Positions 1 to 12,300 of a DNA stretch of 64,000 nucleotides are shown piece by piece. Position 1 is the first letter of the stretch; the number at the start of each line of letters is the position of its first letter. Source of the DNA: Diphasiastrum complanatum. Taxonomy: Eukaryota > Streptophyta > Lycopodiopsida > Lycopodiales > Lycopodiaceae. The stretch is taken from the NCBI GenBank assembly GCA_029204225.1, contig CM055096.1, forward strand, positions 37,907,460 to 37,971,459, in the 5' to 3' direction. The notes below the pieces were generated by a model, which was given only the letters and a program-made list of their open reading frames with translations, was not told the origin of the DNA and did no database searches. The position numbers were made by a program, and so were the translations under genes.

Positions 1-26
1 ACGTTTCACATTTGAGGAAGGAGATA

Positions 27-802
27 TGTGATGCCATGAAATTGTTAAATATTGAATATCAGCATAAATATGGCATGACATACTCAAAAATGAAGATATG
101 AGCCGGATAAATATAAATCATGAAGAGGCCTAAGACATTTTTCGAGAATATATCTCCTAAGTACTTGCCTTGTAATTAAGGACAAGACCTTTAAAAGGAA
201 AAGACATTGCCTTGGATAGCCTTTACTAGGTCGTCCACGCAAAATGACTAGATATGAAAAGACATGCTAAACTAGAGTAATTCTAACTCTTAGTTAAATA
301 TACCTCTTATGGTATAATTGAACGTATACTCAATCTAATTGTTAACTAGACCTTTTTGCGGGAGCGATGCACCTGTTTTTTTAGAGGTGTGTTTGTTCGC
401 CCCGTAGGACATATATTGATCTCACAGTTCAGTCTCGAGCATCAAGAGAGAAGAGTTTATGCATATGTAAGAGGTTGAAGAAGTGAATAGAGTGCTGAGA
501 GTTATTCTCGCTTATCACCGTTCTCTGCACTATTGAGTGTGAGTGATCTTGAGTCTACTAGCAATCTCTAACGCATTACATGAAATACTCTCTGATCGGA
601 TAGACTCTCTAGCGCATTATAGTCGTTTGTTGTGTATCTGTAAAACATGCTCTAAAGAATTGTCTTAAAATCATCTTATTCGTCTGTCGCGAATACAATC
701 TTTTCAGCACTTGAATAGCATCTATATTTGGTACAATTTAGCACAACCATTGAATAAAACTATATGTATACATATGAGATGACAATCCCTGTCTGAAGGT
801 GC
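27..802 (+). repeat. Family A LTR, copy 1 (3' LTR, truncated)
   Basis: The copy begins TGTGATGCCA directly after a purine-rich stretch (positions 12-26) that looks like a polypurine tract, so it reads as the 3' LTR of an element whose body lies left of the window. It matches 25,528-26,300 base for base over long stretches, including the 26 bases before the LTR, and matches the reverse strand of 3,290-4,089. The match stops near 802, where decayed gypsy coding sequence on the other strand begins, so roughly 450 bases of the LTR 3' end are missing. Confidence 0.75.
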
Positions 803-1745
803 CTTGAGGTTTCAGTTGTATATCTTCTTCCTCAAATACATCCTCTTCTTCGTAACCATCTAGTATAGTCACATCGAACTGCTTTGGTGACAGAACTGCA
901 TGGGCGACCCTGATGGTATCTTGTGCTACTTCGGCTTGATCTTGTTGATCTGTCTGAAAGGATGGAAAAAAAATTATAGAACTATCATGGAACTGTTCAA
1001 ATTATGTTCCTGGGAATATATGGATTCGATCAAATAGCCGTCATTGGTCCAGTACAACTCATCAATGGTATCAATAAAGGGCTTGAAGATACTCTTAGCA
1101 TGCTTATGGTTTGGGGAGGGCTGTTTTCTAGAAGTGATTCCTATGGCTGCAAGGGCGTCTCAGTCACATGCACCTTGTGGGTAGCAGTCTGGTAAGTGAT
1201 ATAAAATTTGGACTTGTCCTCAGTCCCAGGTGCTAAAAGCCATGGTTATAAAATCCATATTGATTCTTCTAGAAAAGGCATGCTCGTGGATCCCCATTGT
1301 GGTGAGTAGAGGCCCAACAAAGTATCGACATTATGGACTCCAAGATCATCCAAGTACATTTCAAGGAATTTCTGCAAGTAGTATTTGAAGGCAAACCGCA
1401 TGACTCTTTGAAATGAACTAGGTGCATTGCAAAGTCCAAACGGCATAACTTTAGAGACATAAGTTCTCCATTCTGTTGCAAATGTTGTTTTATGACGATC
1501 TGCAAGTGTGGTCTTGGTTGTAACCACTAAATCCATCCAAAAAATTGTATGCTTCGGCTCCATCAAGTCGGTCCAATATGCTTTGAGAAAAGGGTAATGG
1601 AAAGTAATCCTTTTTCTTCACTTTGTTCAAAGCCTTGAGATCCATACAAATTTGCATCTTCCCATTCTTCTTAGGAACACCGACAATTGGAGAAATCCAT
1701 TTTGCATATTTGATATCGTAAATAAAGTCGGCTTCTACCTAGACA
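803..1745 (-). pseudogene. Ty3/gypsy reverse transcriptase remnant
   Basis: Read on the minus strand, 1,745-1,560 encodes the RT entry block (ISPIVGVPKKNGKMQICMDL, then ALNKV), and 1,566-1,246 continues through VMPFGLCNAPSSFQRVM and a YLDDL active-site box, so the YxDD aspartates are present. Reading frames are broken between these blocks. From 1,000 to 803 the frame shows an acidic, Gln-rich stretch I cannot place. No protease is visible between this RT and the gag remnant at 1,794, so the element has an internal deletion. It lies downstream, on the same strand, of the family A LTR at 2,845-4,089 and is probably part of that element. Confidence 0.75.
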
Positions 1746-1793
1746 TCAAGCAAAACCCACTTCTCAAAGCCAAAAATACTAAGTTTTATTGGG

Positions 1794-2830
1794 TTAAAAA
1801 TGTTTCTGAAAAATAAAAAGCACCTCCTGGGCAGTATCTTCAATATATTTTACATTTACAGTGGTGCAGTCTTCCTTAGTATGTCCAGAAGTTCCACATT
1901 TCGTACACCACATTCTTGAGTTGGAAGAAGATGCTTTTGGTCTTTTGTTTGCAACTTCAAAGATCTTCACTTTCAAATCATTAAATTTTTTATTAACGTC
2001 AGCCATATTATTCTTCCAAAGTTTTTCAACTTTAGAAGTTACGACTTCTCCTCGATGGTTTCGTGTCGTCCTTTCGCTTGGATCATTGTTTATTCTTTCT
2101 ATCTCCTTTATCAGCTTCTGATTCCGATGAATCGCTGCTTTCGGACTTCGAGCTTGAAAAACTGGTACTTGAGTCAGAATCTGAATCATCATTGTTGTCA
2201 CTGGAATTAGTCTTAGACTTATGAGATCTTTTAGTTGAGCGTCGCTTTAGTGCTAGTTTCGAGGTCTCAAAATTTTTGGCACTAGCTATTACTGCTGCTA
2301 AGGAGGTCATGTCCTCGTGTCTGCAATACCGATCAATCTTTGGTGGTAAACCAGCCAAAAACATTCGATCTGCATGTCAACGGGATATGCACCGATTAGT
2401 TTTCCTATAAGATTTTTAACCTTTCGTGTATATTTTCGAAGGGATTCTTTAGTCTTCTTCTAAACATTGTTCAGACATCCAAGAATTCAAGATTTGTAAC
2501 CGATTTCTCTGAACTGGTTCAAAAACGCATCTTTCAGTAGTAACTAGGTTCCTACACGGCCTGGTTCAGCTTGACTGTACCATATCCATGCCTACTTTCT
2601 CAGCAGACCAGGGAATATTCACAGTTTATCTACATCAGTTCCTTCATAATTTGCATTAGCAATTGACTCAAATTGCGAGACATAGCTATCAGCATCATCG
2701 GAAGTAGTCTCTTTAAAATAATTGTACTTAATTTTTGAGATAGAAGTGAAACGTGAAACAAGACACTCCGTATCGAAGCTAATTAGGACTTCAAGTAACT
2801 GGGCAGTGATTTCGTCGAGATTTCTTCGAC
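1794..2830 (-). pseudogene. Ty3/gypsy gag remnant
   Basis: Minus-strand coding with several stops. The capsid-like part (2,760-2,360) reads through ADSYVSQFESIANANYEG and a FLAGLPPKIDRYC block. A Ser/Asp-rich spacer follows, and then one CCHC zinc knuckle (CTKCGTSGHTKEDC) near 1,870. Such knuckles bind RNA in gag nucleocapsids. The gag lies just inside the family A LTR at 2,845-4,089, the order expected for 5' LTR then gag. The reading frame is interrupted by several TAG and TGA codons, so it is not functional. Confidence 0.8.
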
Positions 2831-2844
2831 TCTCTCTCTCACTC

Positions 2845-4089
2845 TGTCTTCCAACAAGGTTAATATAGACTTTGTAGTAAATAATGTCGTTCCCACAAAG
2901 GATAGCGTTAGAAAGTTATGTATTTGATACAATTATGACAAGTGGTTTCAAGTCTTATTCTGGTTGTCAACAGACACTAGAAAGTAACCAGTATTACTTG
3001 TGTTTGGGGTGTGTAATGTTAATAATTTTAGAACAACAATCTGGCCTCTATTAAATCGAATGAAACATGTTCTACAGATGAGATGTTATCAGAGTAGTAC
3101 GACAGTACTACACTCCATCTGATTAAGGTGTCAACAGAGAGTCGAGAAATGTTCGATGTATTTGTGGTTGTGCAGACAATTAATTAACTGCGTTCACGAA
3201 CTGTTTGTTTCTAGACAGAAGTCCTCAACAACGTAAGTCCAAGGTTATGGTTAAAGAACACAATTAGTTCTAGAGCAGATTAGAAACTTATGTCAGTTAC
3301 AATCAGGAACACAGATCAAAGACTCAAGTTTTTAGACAGGGACTGTCATCTCATATGTGTACATGCAATTTTATTCAATGATCGTGCTAAATTGTACCAA
3401 ATGTAGACGTTATTGAGTGCCGAAAAGAAAGTATTCATGACAGACGAATAATATGGCTTTAAGACAGTTCTTTAGAGCGTGTTCTACAGGTACACAACAA
3501 ACGACTATAATGTGCTAGAGAGTCTATCTGATCAGAGAGTAATTAATGTGATGCGTTAGAAATTTCTAGTAGACTCAAGATCACTCACACTCAACAGTGC
3601 GGAGAATGGAGATAAGGGAGAATAACTCCCAGCACTCTATTCACTTCTTCAACCTCTAACATATGCATAAACTCTTCTCTCTCGATGCTCAAGACTGAAG
3701 TGTGAGATCAAATTAAGTTCTACGGGGCAAACAAACACACCTCTAAAACAACAGGTGCGTCGCTCCCATGAAAAGGTCTAGTTAACAATTAGATTGAGTA
3801 TATGTTCAATTATACCATAAGAGGTATATTTAACTAACAGTTAAAATTACTCTAGTTTAGCATGCCTTTTCATATCTAGTCGTTTTGCATGGACGACTAT
3901 GCAAGGCAATGTCTTTTCCTTTTGAAGGTCTTGCCCTTAATTACAAGGCAAGTACTTAGGAGATATATTCTTCAAAAATGTCTTAGGCCTCTTCATGATT
4001 TATGTTTATCTGGCTCATATCTTTATTTTTGGGTTTATCATGCCATATTTATGCTTATATTCAATATTTAACAATTCTGTGGCATCACA
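2845..4089 (-). repeat. Family A LTR, copy 2 (5' LTR of the 0.8-2.8 kb gypsy)
   Basis: On the minus strand the copy runs from TGTGATGCCA (ending at 4,089) to a GAAGACA end near 2,845, about 1,245 bases, with TG...CA ends. It is inverted relative to copies 1 (27-802) and 3 (25,528-26,780) and parallel to copy 4 (43,815-44,665). A gag remnant follows immediately on the same strand, so I read it as a 5' LTR. I do not see a standard tRNA primer site after its end, so the 3' boundary is approximate. Confidence 0.7.
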
Positions 4090-4496
4090 AATACATTACT
4101 CACAATATTTCAGACGAAATCACGTAGTCAGATTATGGTGCTCGAAGATCGGCTGAAAAACCTGCAGTGGGATGGCAAAGATTCGAGAAGCAGTCGAAGC
4201 TCAAGATCACCTTGATCACAAGGATGCTTTTGACCAAGCTCTCTACAACAACAAAGAGAAATTAAAGAAGCAATTCAAGCCTAAGAGGGAGTTAGATCGA
4301 AGGCAGAATCGAGATCAGCAAGCAGAAGGAGCCAGACATAATGTCAATTCATGTTGGCTTAATCCAAAATTTGAGTGTATCCATTGTTATAAGAAGGGCC
4401 ATGCATTCATAGACTACCGCCAGAACCCAAGAAACAAATTAGCTCACAGACAGGAGAACAATAATAGTTCAACCTATGTCGAGGAGCTAGAGAGAA
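4090..4496 (+). pseudogene. Ty1/copia gag fragment with internal deletion
   Basis: Related to the copia D gag at 44,702-45,240. It shares the charged segment around 4,240-4,320 and a damaged zinc-knuckle region (CIHCYKKGHAFIDY, where the final Cys is Tyr). Relative to copia D, about 190 bases are missing between GATGGCAAAG and ATTCGAGAA, so the first Met here begins inside gag. At about 4,497 the sequence jumps straight into LTR-type sequence equal to 49,730 onward, deleting all of pol. Confidence 0.75.
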
Positions 4497-5996
4497 CATC
4501 ACTTCTCTCACGCCAATGCGTTGTGTGGGTCTATCATACAGCACTCGAAAAGCAAGAGGATCAATAGATGACACTATAGCTATTACGCACATATCACTCT
4601 TAATTTTGTCTGATCTTGAATGAATTATTGTCTGCTATCGCTTGTGTATCTTACTCACTTGTTTTATCTATTTCGCATACTAGTTCAGTTTTTTTGAATG
4701 CTATATTAATCTAAAATGTAGGTCAGCAGTGTCTGTCTACATTCTGGATAACTGTAGAAATGATATAGCCAACAGTGACCAACAATCATATCTAAGATCC
4801 ATCCGGGTTTTTTTATCATTTTGCTTTAGCAATGTCAATATCAAAACTCGTTCAAGTTTCGTCTCATTTCGTTTCGTTTTGTCTAGTTTCGTTTCGTTTC
4901 AGAGTCTGATTGATATCTGTAGTTCACGTTTTTCAGGTCATTCTTCGTATCACTTTTTGTAGATTGATACACAAAGTGAAACACTGTAATACTAACCTAA
5001 ATAGATGTTGCATGAGAATCTTGCGAAGACGCCATATTTGCTTACAAATGAAACTTCCTTCGGAGACTAGTAATAGAAGTTTTTCGAGTCTAGTTTTTGC
5101 CACACTAGTAATAGCATAAAAAGCTTTGCTAATCACACAATACTTATATTATGAAATGAATACTCTGCTTATGTTTAAGTAAAGAGTGAATGAACAAAAT
5201 CCATACATGAACTCTGCGAAGGTGATTTTCAAAAAGCATACCTGTATAATAGCGTACTTCTAATCCAATAATGGAATCGAAATGCAACTGCGTAGTAGGA
5301 ATATATGTGTAAAGCAAGAGACATATAGCATTTGCTTACTATTGCATATCATTTACCATAAATCACACCTCATGTGGTAATCATAGAACCATACAAAATA
5401 TGGTAGCTCACTGGCATTCAACCATGCATCCATTCAATCATTAAAAAGGCGGGCACGTGTATAAACAATAGTGTGGTCATCGCTGCCCTATCAGCGATGG
5501 AGTGGCCTCATAGCTACATAAACAGAGGTTCGATGATTCACGTGTAATGATAGTAAGGTAATCACTGCCCCAACGAGTTTGCTCATTATCCCAAATGCAT
5601 ATCAATCAAGCCACATATGCAATACGTTGCATAGAGCAACAGCACGTTGTCAGCGCCCTCTCAGCATGCGATTTCATTCCATATTTGCTACATAACATAC
5701 ACCACTCAAGCCCAAAAAATTCTAACTTTTGGATATCGAAAAGTCTTAGGATTTTTTTGAGTCAATACACTATCGAAAAATTCTGCAAAATGTGAGTCGA
5801 GTTTTTGCTATAATAATTTTTTGAGCCTTCCTTTTTTTGTGGTTTTTTTTGTTTCAAAGATAGGTATAAACAAGGGATTTTCAGAATGCTCATTACCTGA
5901 TGGAATTGGGCTTGAGCATGAATTCCAACACTCCCCCTTAATGTGGATCCTGGAAAATTTTCATCTTCAAATAAATCTGAGATGATGCTCCTTTGT
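4497..5996 (+). repeat. Composite copia LTR repeat, copy 1
   Basis: About 1.5 kb that matches 49,728-51,212 in the same order and orientation. Its left part is the tail of the copia D LTR. Its right end, read on the minus strand, is an LTR start (TGTTGGAATT, ending at 5,930) preceded by a polypurine tract TTAAGGGGGAG (5,931-5,941), so it contains the 3' LTR of a minus-strand copia element (copia E family). A variable run of TTTCG units lies near 4,860-4,905. Where one LTR ends and the other begins inside the repeat is not resolved. Confidence 0.7.
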
Positions 5997-6147
5997 TAGA
6001 GCCTAAGCATAGGCAATGCATCCAAACACACGAATATGTTTGAGTGATGGTTTTGATCCAGTCCACATAACCCGAAGAATGTGAAGTATACGACTGAAGT
6101 CTTTCAAAATTTGCAAAGAATGCAAAGAATGCGACAAACTTCACCAT
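5997..6147 (-). pseudogene. Copia integrase C-terminal fragment
   Basis: On the minus strand one frame reads KPSLKHIRVFGCIAYA, the conserved block just after the copia integrase catalytic core. It is joined directly to the 3' end and LTR of a copia E type element at about 5,997, so RT and RNase H are deleted here. Beyond 6,147 there is no recognisable copia sequence. Confidence 0.6.
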
Positions 6148-9079
6148 TTGAACGACTTCGAGTCATAGGACTATTATATACATTGTACACATGACGTTGT
6201 ACATTATTTCATGACCAAGTACATAGTTTAAATTAAACTAGTCTTGTAATTATAAGATTAGCTAAACGATTTCTATAATAAACAAGGATCTGTAAAAATA
6301 CATCTCCAGTCCACATTCATTCATGATGCAACAAAGCGGAAGATTAAGCATCCAAAGTTACGTCCCTATTTTGGCTATAGCCATTCGTGTTGTTCATCTG
6401 ACAAGGGTTCAGTGTAATATGCAAGCAACACCTTCTATCCGTGTCTAACGTAGATATGTGTGTGTTGTGATTGTTTACACTCTTCGATTTACTTGTCTTA
6501 GCTCATTCACTGATCAGATCACGAACGTCTCTAACTCCTCAGAATCTGATCAGACGACGGCTGTCTTTGACGCATGAGGAACAAGCACTATCATATGGCA
6601 CTATCACTTTAATTATATACTGAAATTCATACTCAAACTGATAAACAATAATTTCGCACCCTATCAATCCTCTTCGGTGGATGTGCTCATAATATGTCTG
6701 AGCACGCAATTATTTCATATGTCCTGTCTAGAGAACGCATGAGCTGTGATTCTGTTTGGCATTAACAATCTCTTGAGAATGTTCTTGCTGATAGTCAGTA
6801 GCAGTCCATAACGGGAGAGTTGTTTCGCACTCCATTTATCTCTCTCCCCCTCCTACTTCGTTCTCCATCACAATTAACGTTGGTTGTTGTGACCATGAGC
6901 ACCTTGGACAGGATATTCATTGTACAATAATAGCTCAAACAAACAATAAAAGAACTAGAATATTACAACTATTGGCAATAAGTATGCCCTAATAATGGAG
7001 CATTGATGCATCCCACTGAATAGGAATGCACATCAATCTTGGACAAGAGAGCAGTAGTTCAAATACAATCACCAATTTAGTGTGTGACATCCTATTGTTG
7101 CTCATACCTAACCACTACCATAGTTTCCAACCTCTCATGCACATACTGTAAACAAGTTAACTTCCTCATGCTCTACATTATTAAAAAATACTAGCTTTGA
7201 AAATTGTTCTTGGTGAACTGCCATTCTTGGTCAAACAAAAAGCATCAACAAGAAAAAATGGAATAAAAGAATCAAAAAAGTATTCTATCTTATAGATTTC
7301 CCTCACCCTTATATACCCTAGTTTTGATACCCCATAACATGCTCATCTTGTGAGATGTTGAATAACAATTTGAGCCAATCATGTCATGTTTCTAAACGAC
7401 AACATAAAAGACAGCCCAAGCGAGTGTTGAGGTAGTTTAAGAGCATGTCGCACTACAAATTAGAGTACAAAAGATCATCATCAAGCATAACACTTGGAAA
7501 CTTTGTGACTCCAACTAGGCAAGGGACATTAAATGAAGGAAATCTAGTAGTTATTGCTTCATATTAAGGCAATCATCGTAAACTTGCTCATAATGGAAAA
7601 ATAAAGAGCTTTCTCCACTTTGGCTAGATTATGTGTTGTATAGCTCAAATCCCTACCTTGTTGCCCATTCTATTCCTATTGTAGTTGAGAGCCATGTTAT
7701 TATTGTTTATAAATAGTACCTATAAATGAAAATTTGATGATAGTCATAGAGCACAAAACACCAATGTTCATGGAAGTCAAAGAATGATGGGTGAGAGAAT
7801 CGAGGCATAGATGCATATATCTCTAGAAGGAGACACATTTCACTCCAAATGATACCCATAAAGTACCACCTACAAAGAGGTCACCAACAACTTTCGTCCT
7901 CTCATAATGCGTGTGATAACATGACACTCATGCTTCTATAATGACCATTTCAACAATGTTACAAAATTTCATATCATGATTTAGACCAAGGCTATCTTTT
8001 CACACATGATCTTTAGTATTATGAGACGTGCACTTTCATTCTTGATTAGCACCTTCATTCTTGATTAGCACTTGAATTCTACACGACTTGATTAGGTTCT
8101 TCAACTATTGTGTAAACTTCACATATTCTCTTTTTCTAATTTACTTGCATGTTCTAAGTCATTTATTGTTGATATTGCCTTAATACTCGAGGTTTATGCT
8201 CATAGCTTGGGATTATTTCATAATTAATGTAGTCTTTTCTACAACAATTTTCATACCACGAGGGTTTACCACAATTGTTGATACAACTTGTTACTCATGG
8301 TATCTAATAATAGATTGAAATTATTTAAAAGAGATGCAAGGCCTTATACATAACTTTCTTCAAGATTGTTTTATTTTTCATATAACAAACTTTGCCAATT
8401 TTGCTTCCTTTATTATATTTGTCATTCTCTTGGGTTGCTGAAAATATGCCTCTTAGTTCTTGAGCATTCTTTTTTGTTTGTCCCTCACTACGTAAAAAGG
8501 TATACTCCTTTGGCATCTCACTCTTACTTTATGTCTGACTTGTATGCAAGGCTGTCATATACAAATAAAGACCAAATTAGCTGTCTGCAAGAATACTAGT
8601 AAAGCTCTCAGTATATGTTGCATCTCAAAAGAGAGCCATAACTCTGCACCCATTATATCATACCATGATACACAAATAGATCACGACTATCGCATAAAGA
8701 CATTATCAAAAAGATGTGCTATATAAAGGAAGAGCATGATATAATAATGTTGATGACTAGTGCGGGATTTAGATTCTATATTAAATAATACAACATTGAT
8801 ATATGCAAATAGACTATCTTTTTGACTTAGGAAGCTAGCCAAAAGAAGATGCGAAAAAAAAAACCATTGTGTGTAAGATATATCAAAACTAGACACATTT
8901 CTATCTTTAAAAGGCAACCAATCTTAATGTACGATTAGACAGGATGACAGAAGCTTGAACGAAATAATCACTGCCTCAAACACATCAGATAGCTCAGATT
9001 AGACAACACTGGCATGCCGTGATTTTAATAAAACCAGTAAAATGAAATAATCCTAGCATTATTTACATGTCACTGGTAG
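6148..9079. other. AT-rich intergenic DNA, no gene seen
   Basis: Only short open frames with no recognisable domain. No LTR ends, tRNA, or exon-like blocks were found by reading. The missing C-terminal exons of the SIN3-like gene, which would lie here on the minus strand, are not visible. Confidence 0.6.
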
Positions 9080-9279
9080 TGTGCTCAAGGTTTCCAGAGC
9101 ATGCTATCATTTCAACACATTTAATCCAGTCCTAATCAAGAACTTTCCTGTTCTATTCCAACTCAAACTATGCCGTTACGACAGCAAAAGATCTGCAATC
9201 CTCCCTGAGGTTGCTTGCAGGAGTAGCTGTAATTGCTGTAGCGCGCCATCTGCCGAAGATGCTGCTGGTGGATCTATCC

Positions 9280-9397
9280 TATCGCCTTTCACTCCTCAAC
9301 TGCAGGGCTTGCAGTATTCCTGGGCTCCAAGCCATCTGTAAGCTGATTTGCAGTTTTCTGTGCCATCCGCCCCACCGTAGTTGCGCTTTCCCCAGCA
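9280..9397 (-). pseudogene. Out-of-frame continuation of the SIN3-like last exon
   Basis: Just past the stop at 9398-9400, a frame shifted by one base reads [19 protein letters not shown] and continues to a TGA near 9,283. Its polar, Ser/Thr-rich composition fits the SIN3 linker after the GAEDTEE block. This suggests a single-base indel at the AAACAAAG run (about 9,409-9,413), either a real mutation or an assembly error. Confidence 0.45.
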
Positions 9398-12300
9398 CTA
9401 GGAACTACTTTGTTTAGACTCTGGAGCTTTTACTTTAGCAACTTCTTCTGTATCTTCAGCTCCATGGGGACGAGGAGGCACCCCAAACATTGGCTCAATA
9501 AAGGTTGTCCAGATCCGCATTGTTTTATCGTATTGTTCCATAGTATTGCATAATTTGTCGGAAGAATACTTGACAATTTGGTATAGGTCTGCACGGATAG
9601 AAGGATCAAGATACTCGAACTTCAAATCGGGAATCAATAGCCTGCGATTGCCAACAGCTCTCAGCAGCATTGTATTGTCTTGTCTCCTCTTTTTCTTATT
9701 TATCTCCTTAATTTCAGTCAACAGCCCTGCGACGAACAGCAGTAGAAAATTACTCTTCAATACCTTCCACAAGTTCTTAAGGAGGAATGACACAAGTATT
9801 GACTGTTAAACACAAAACTCTCATCTGAAAAATGAATCTCGTTTCTAATGTCCAGGCACCACTTGTGATGATGTATCTGTGAGTCCATTCTCCACAAACC
9901 CACAAAAGCTTCCCACGCATAACTTATCCTGCTTAACTTACTCCAGAGTCAAAGATCATTGCCATTGAAGACTACCTCTGAAAATGTCTCGACAACACTC
10001 TCCTAATAACTAGACTACAACTGCACATTAAAGTCTTGAAGATTCAAAGTCTTTCCAATCCAAATGCCAAAACAGAGTCAGTCAAGCGACGATGTACCTC
10101 AGGCTTCATTCTTTTGAGAAGAATAATGCTGATGAGTTTTTATCACTTATCCAAGGTGAAGGGCAGACTCAGCCCTCCACTGTCCAGAAATAAAGGGGAG
10201 ACTCGGCCATGAATAACAACAGGCATTAAAGAGCAAAGACAATAATATGAAATCCATCATTTCAGCTCTCAAAACACGAGTACACCTAGAAAAAAGGCTG
10301 GTGGGTCTAAGGACAAAAAGGATCAGCAAAACCTAGCAGGTTGCAACTTGGATAAAGATATCAGACAAGAACTGAATGTTCACCTTTACGACAGCAAGAT
10401 ATATCAATGTTGAATCCAGGGTAATACCCAAGAAAGTAGAAAAGATAAACAAATCCTTAGGTTAATAAAGTCTACCCACAGTCAATAACAACATTAATTT
10501 CTTTAAGCTACAGAACATATAGTTCTTTCTTTAAGCTACAGATCGTATAGTTCCTCCAAATCAATAACCATGCTTTTGAGCACATTGAAAGACGGATGCA
10601 AAATATGTACCCTCCCCAAAAAGTTCATACCTTTCATGCTAAGACTCTTTTGTTCCTGCTGCTTGAAGTAAAAGCTTCCATGGTCAAGAGATTTATGATG
10701 ATTTTTTGAGTATATTTCAGCCCAGACTTTGTTCATGTCCATTCTGTTTCTCAGCCACTCTGCGTGTTTCTGCCTGAGGCGAGTATGTACTACAGGCAAA
10801 GCCGCAGCGGGGGCCTTCCGTAACGAGTCAATGACCTCTAATCCATGATCTCCATATAACATTTCAATGCACCTTAAATTCATTGCTGCAAATATCAAAA
10901 CAAAGAGGGCATCAGAGGTTGAATACAAAATTTCCAAGTACACAGAATGTTACTCAAAACGCATTAAACCCATTGGCTAAGCATAAGATAAAAAGTTCTT
11001 GTACAGTGATTAATGTAAACTAGATAACTCTTCACATGCAATTATTAGAGCATGTTATAGCAGTCAGCTTGAATACTTCATTGGAAAGCATCACATACCT
11101 GATAGATGCTCATCCAGAGAGAACTGAGATTCTGGCCTGGTTAGGTCAAGAATATTTTCTATCATCTCACCCACACGCTTTCCAGTTATTGCAATAGATT
11201 CTAGAAGCATATCAAGTGCAAACCTGGTAAAAAAATCCAAGATGAGTTCTTGAATGACCTTGAAACAAATAAAGCAAAAGAGATAAATAAACAAGCATAA
11301 TTTTCATGTCTGTAAAGATAACTGCAAGGTACTGCCACACATTGGCCTCAATTTTCGTGTCTGTGAAGATAACTGGAAGGTACTACCAGATATTGTCCTC
11401 GAGGAATTCTATTTAAAAATAGAGGATGAGTAAGGAAAAGGGCAACATAATAAATGTTTGATGGTGCTGCCCAGAAAATCTACTTGCAAGGTCACAAGGA
11501 ACTGGCAGAAGAAACAACCACCATACCGATCATCTTCACAACAAAAGAGGCTCTCTTCATATTGGTTTTTCCGCATGTGTTCGAATGAATAGTCCTCGCT
11601 ACCCGATGGAACAGATACCCAGTTGTCATTGAGTACCGTAAAGCCCATTTCTGTACGGTGACTTGATAATGGCTTAGGATACTGGAGAAGTAAAACAAAC
11701 AATGAACATGTGCATCACACACACATGTAAGTAAAAAAGAGAAGAGCATACCCCGGGGAAATTGTGCGACCTAAATGCAATGAAAATATGAATGGGAATT
11801 TGTTACTCACATTCTTTGGAAGAAGCCGATAACTTGGTGTGCAGCGCTCACAATTTGAAAGGTCAAGTTCTGAGATAGGCTTATTCATGAGTCTGTCTTT
11901 CGGAGGTAGTAAAGAGATCTTGTGATTTGCACCATCATTCAAATGATGAGAAGGTTCTGTCCCTCTCTCTTTCTTCATCTCTTTCTTTTTCCTTTTGTCT
12001 GTCCTTCCCTTTCTCCCTTTCCCTATCGCTCTCCCTTTGTCTTTCTCTATCACGATATCTTTCTCTATCCCTGTCTCTATTCCTCTCTCTCTCTCTCTCT
12101 CTTTATCCTTATCAACAGCAACTGTCCCATCTCCAGATTCTACAACCCCTGCATAGACAATATTAAGGGATCAACATCTATAAATAAAACCCGTTATGCC
12201 AGTCTGCAACATTTGCATATGTCATCATAGACAAACAATGACCACTATTGATCACATCAGATGCAGAAATCATTCAACGAAGAAACTACTTACTTCTTCC

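Noticed and set aside
6148-9079. Missing SIN3 C-terminal exons in the AT-rich gap
   Set aside because: No frame shows the conserved C-terminal SIN3 blocks on the minus strand.
9081-9417. Two plus-strand frames of 68 and 86 codons
   Set aside because: They are antisense to the SIN3-like last exon and its out-of-frame continuation.
11922-12230. Ser/Leu-rich open frames on the plus strand
   Set aside because: They are the antisense of the Arg/Glu/Asp/Lys-rich SIN3 exon and the GA repeat. No independent coding signal.
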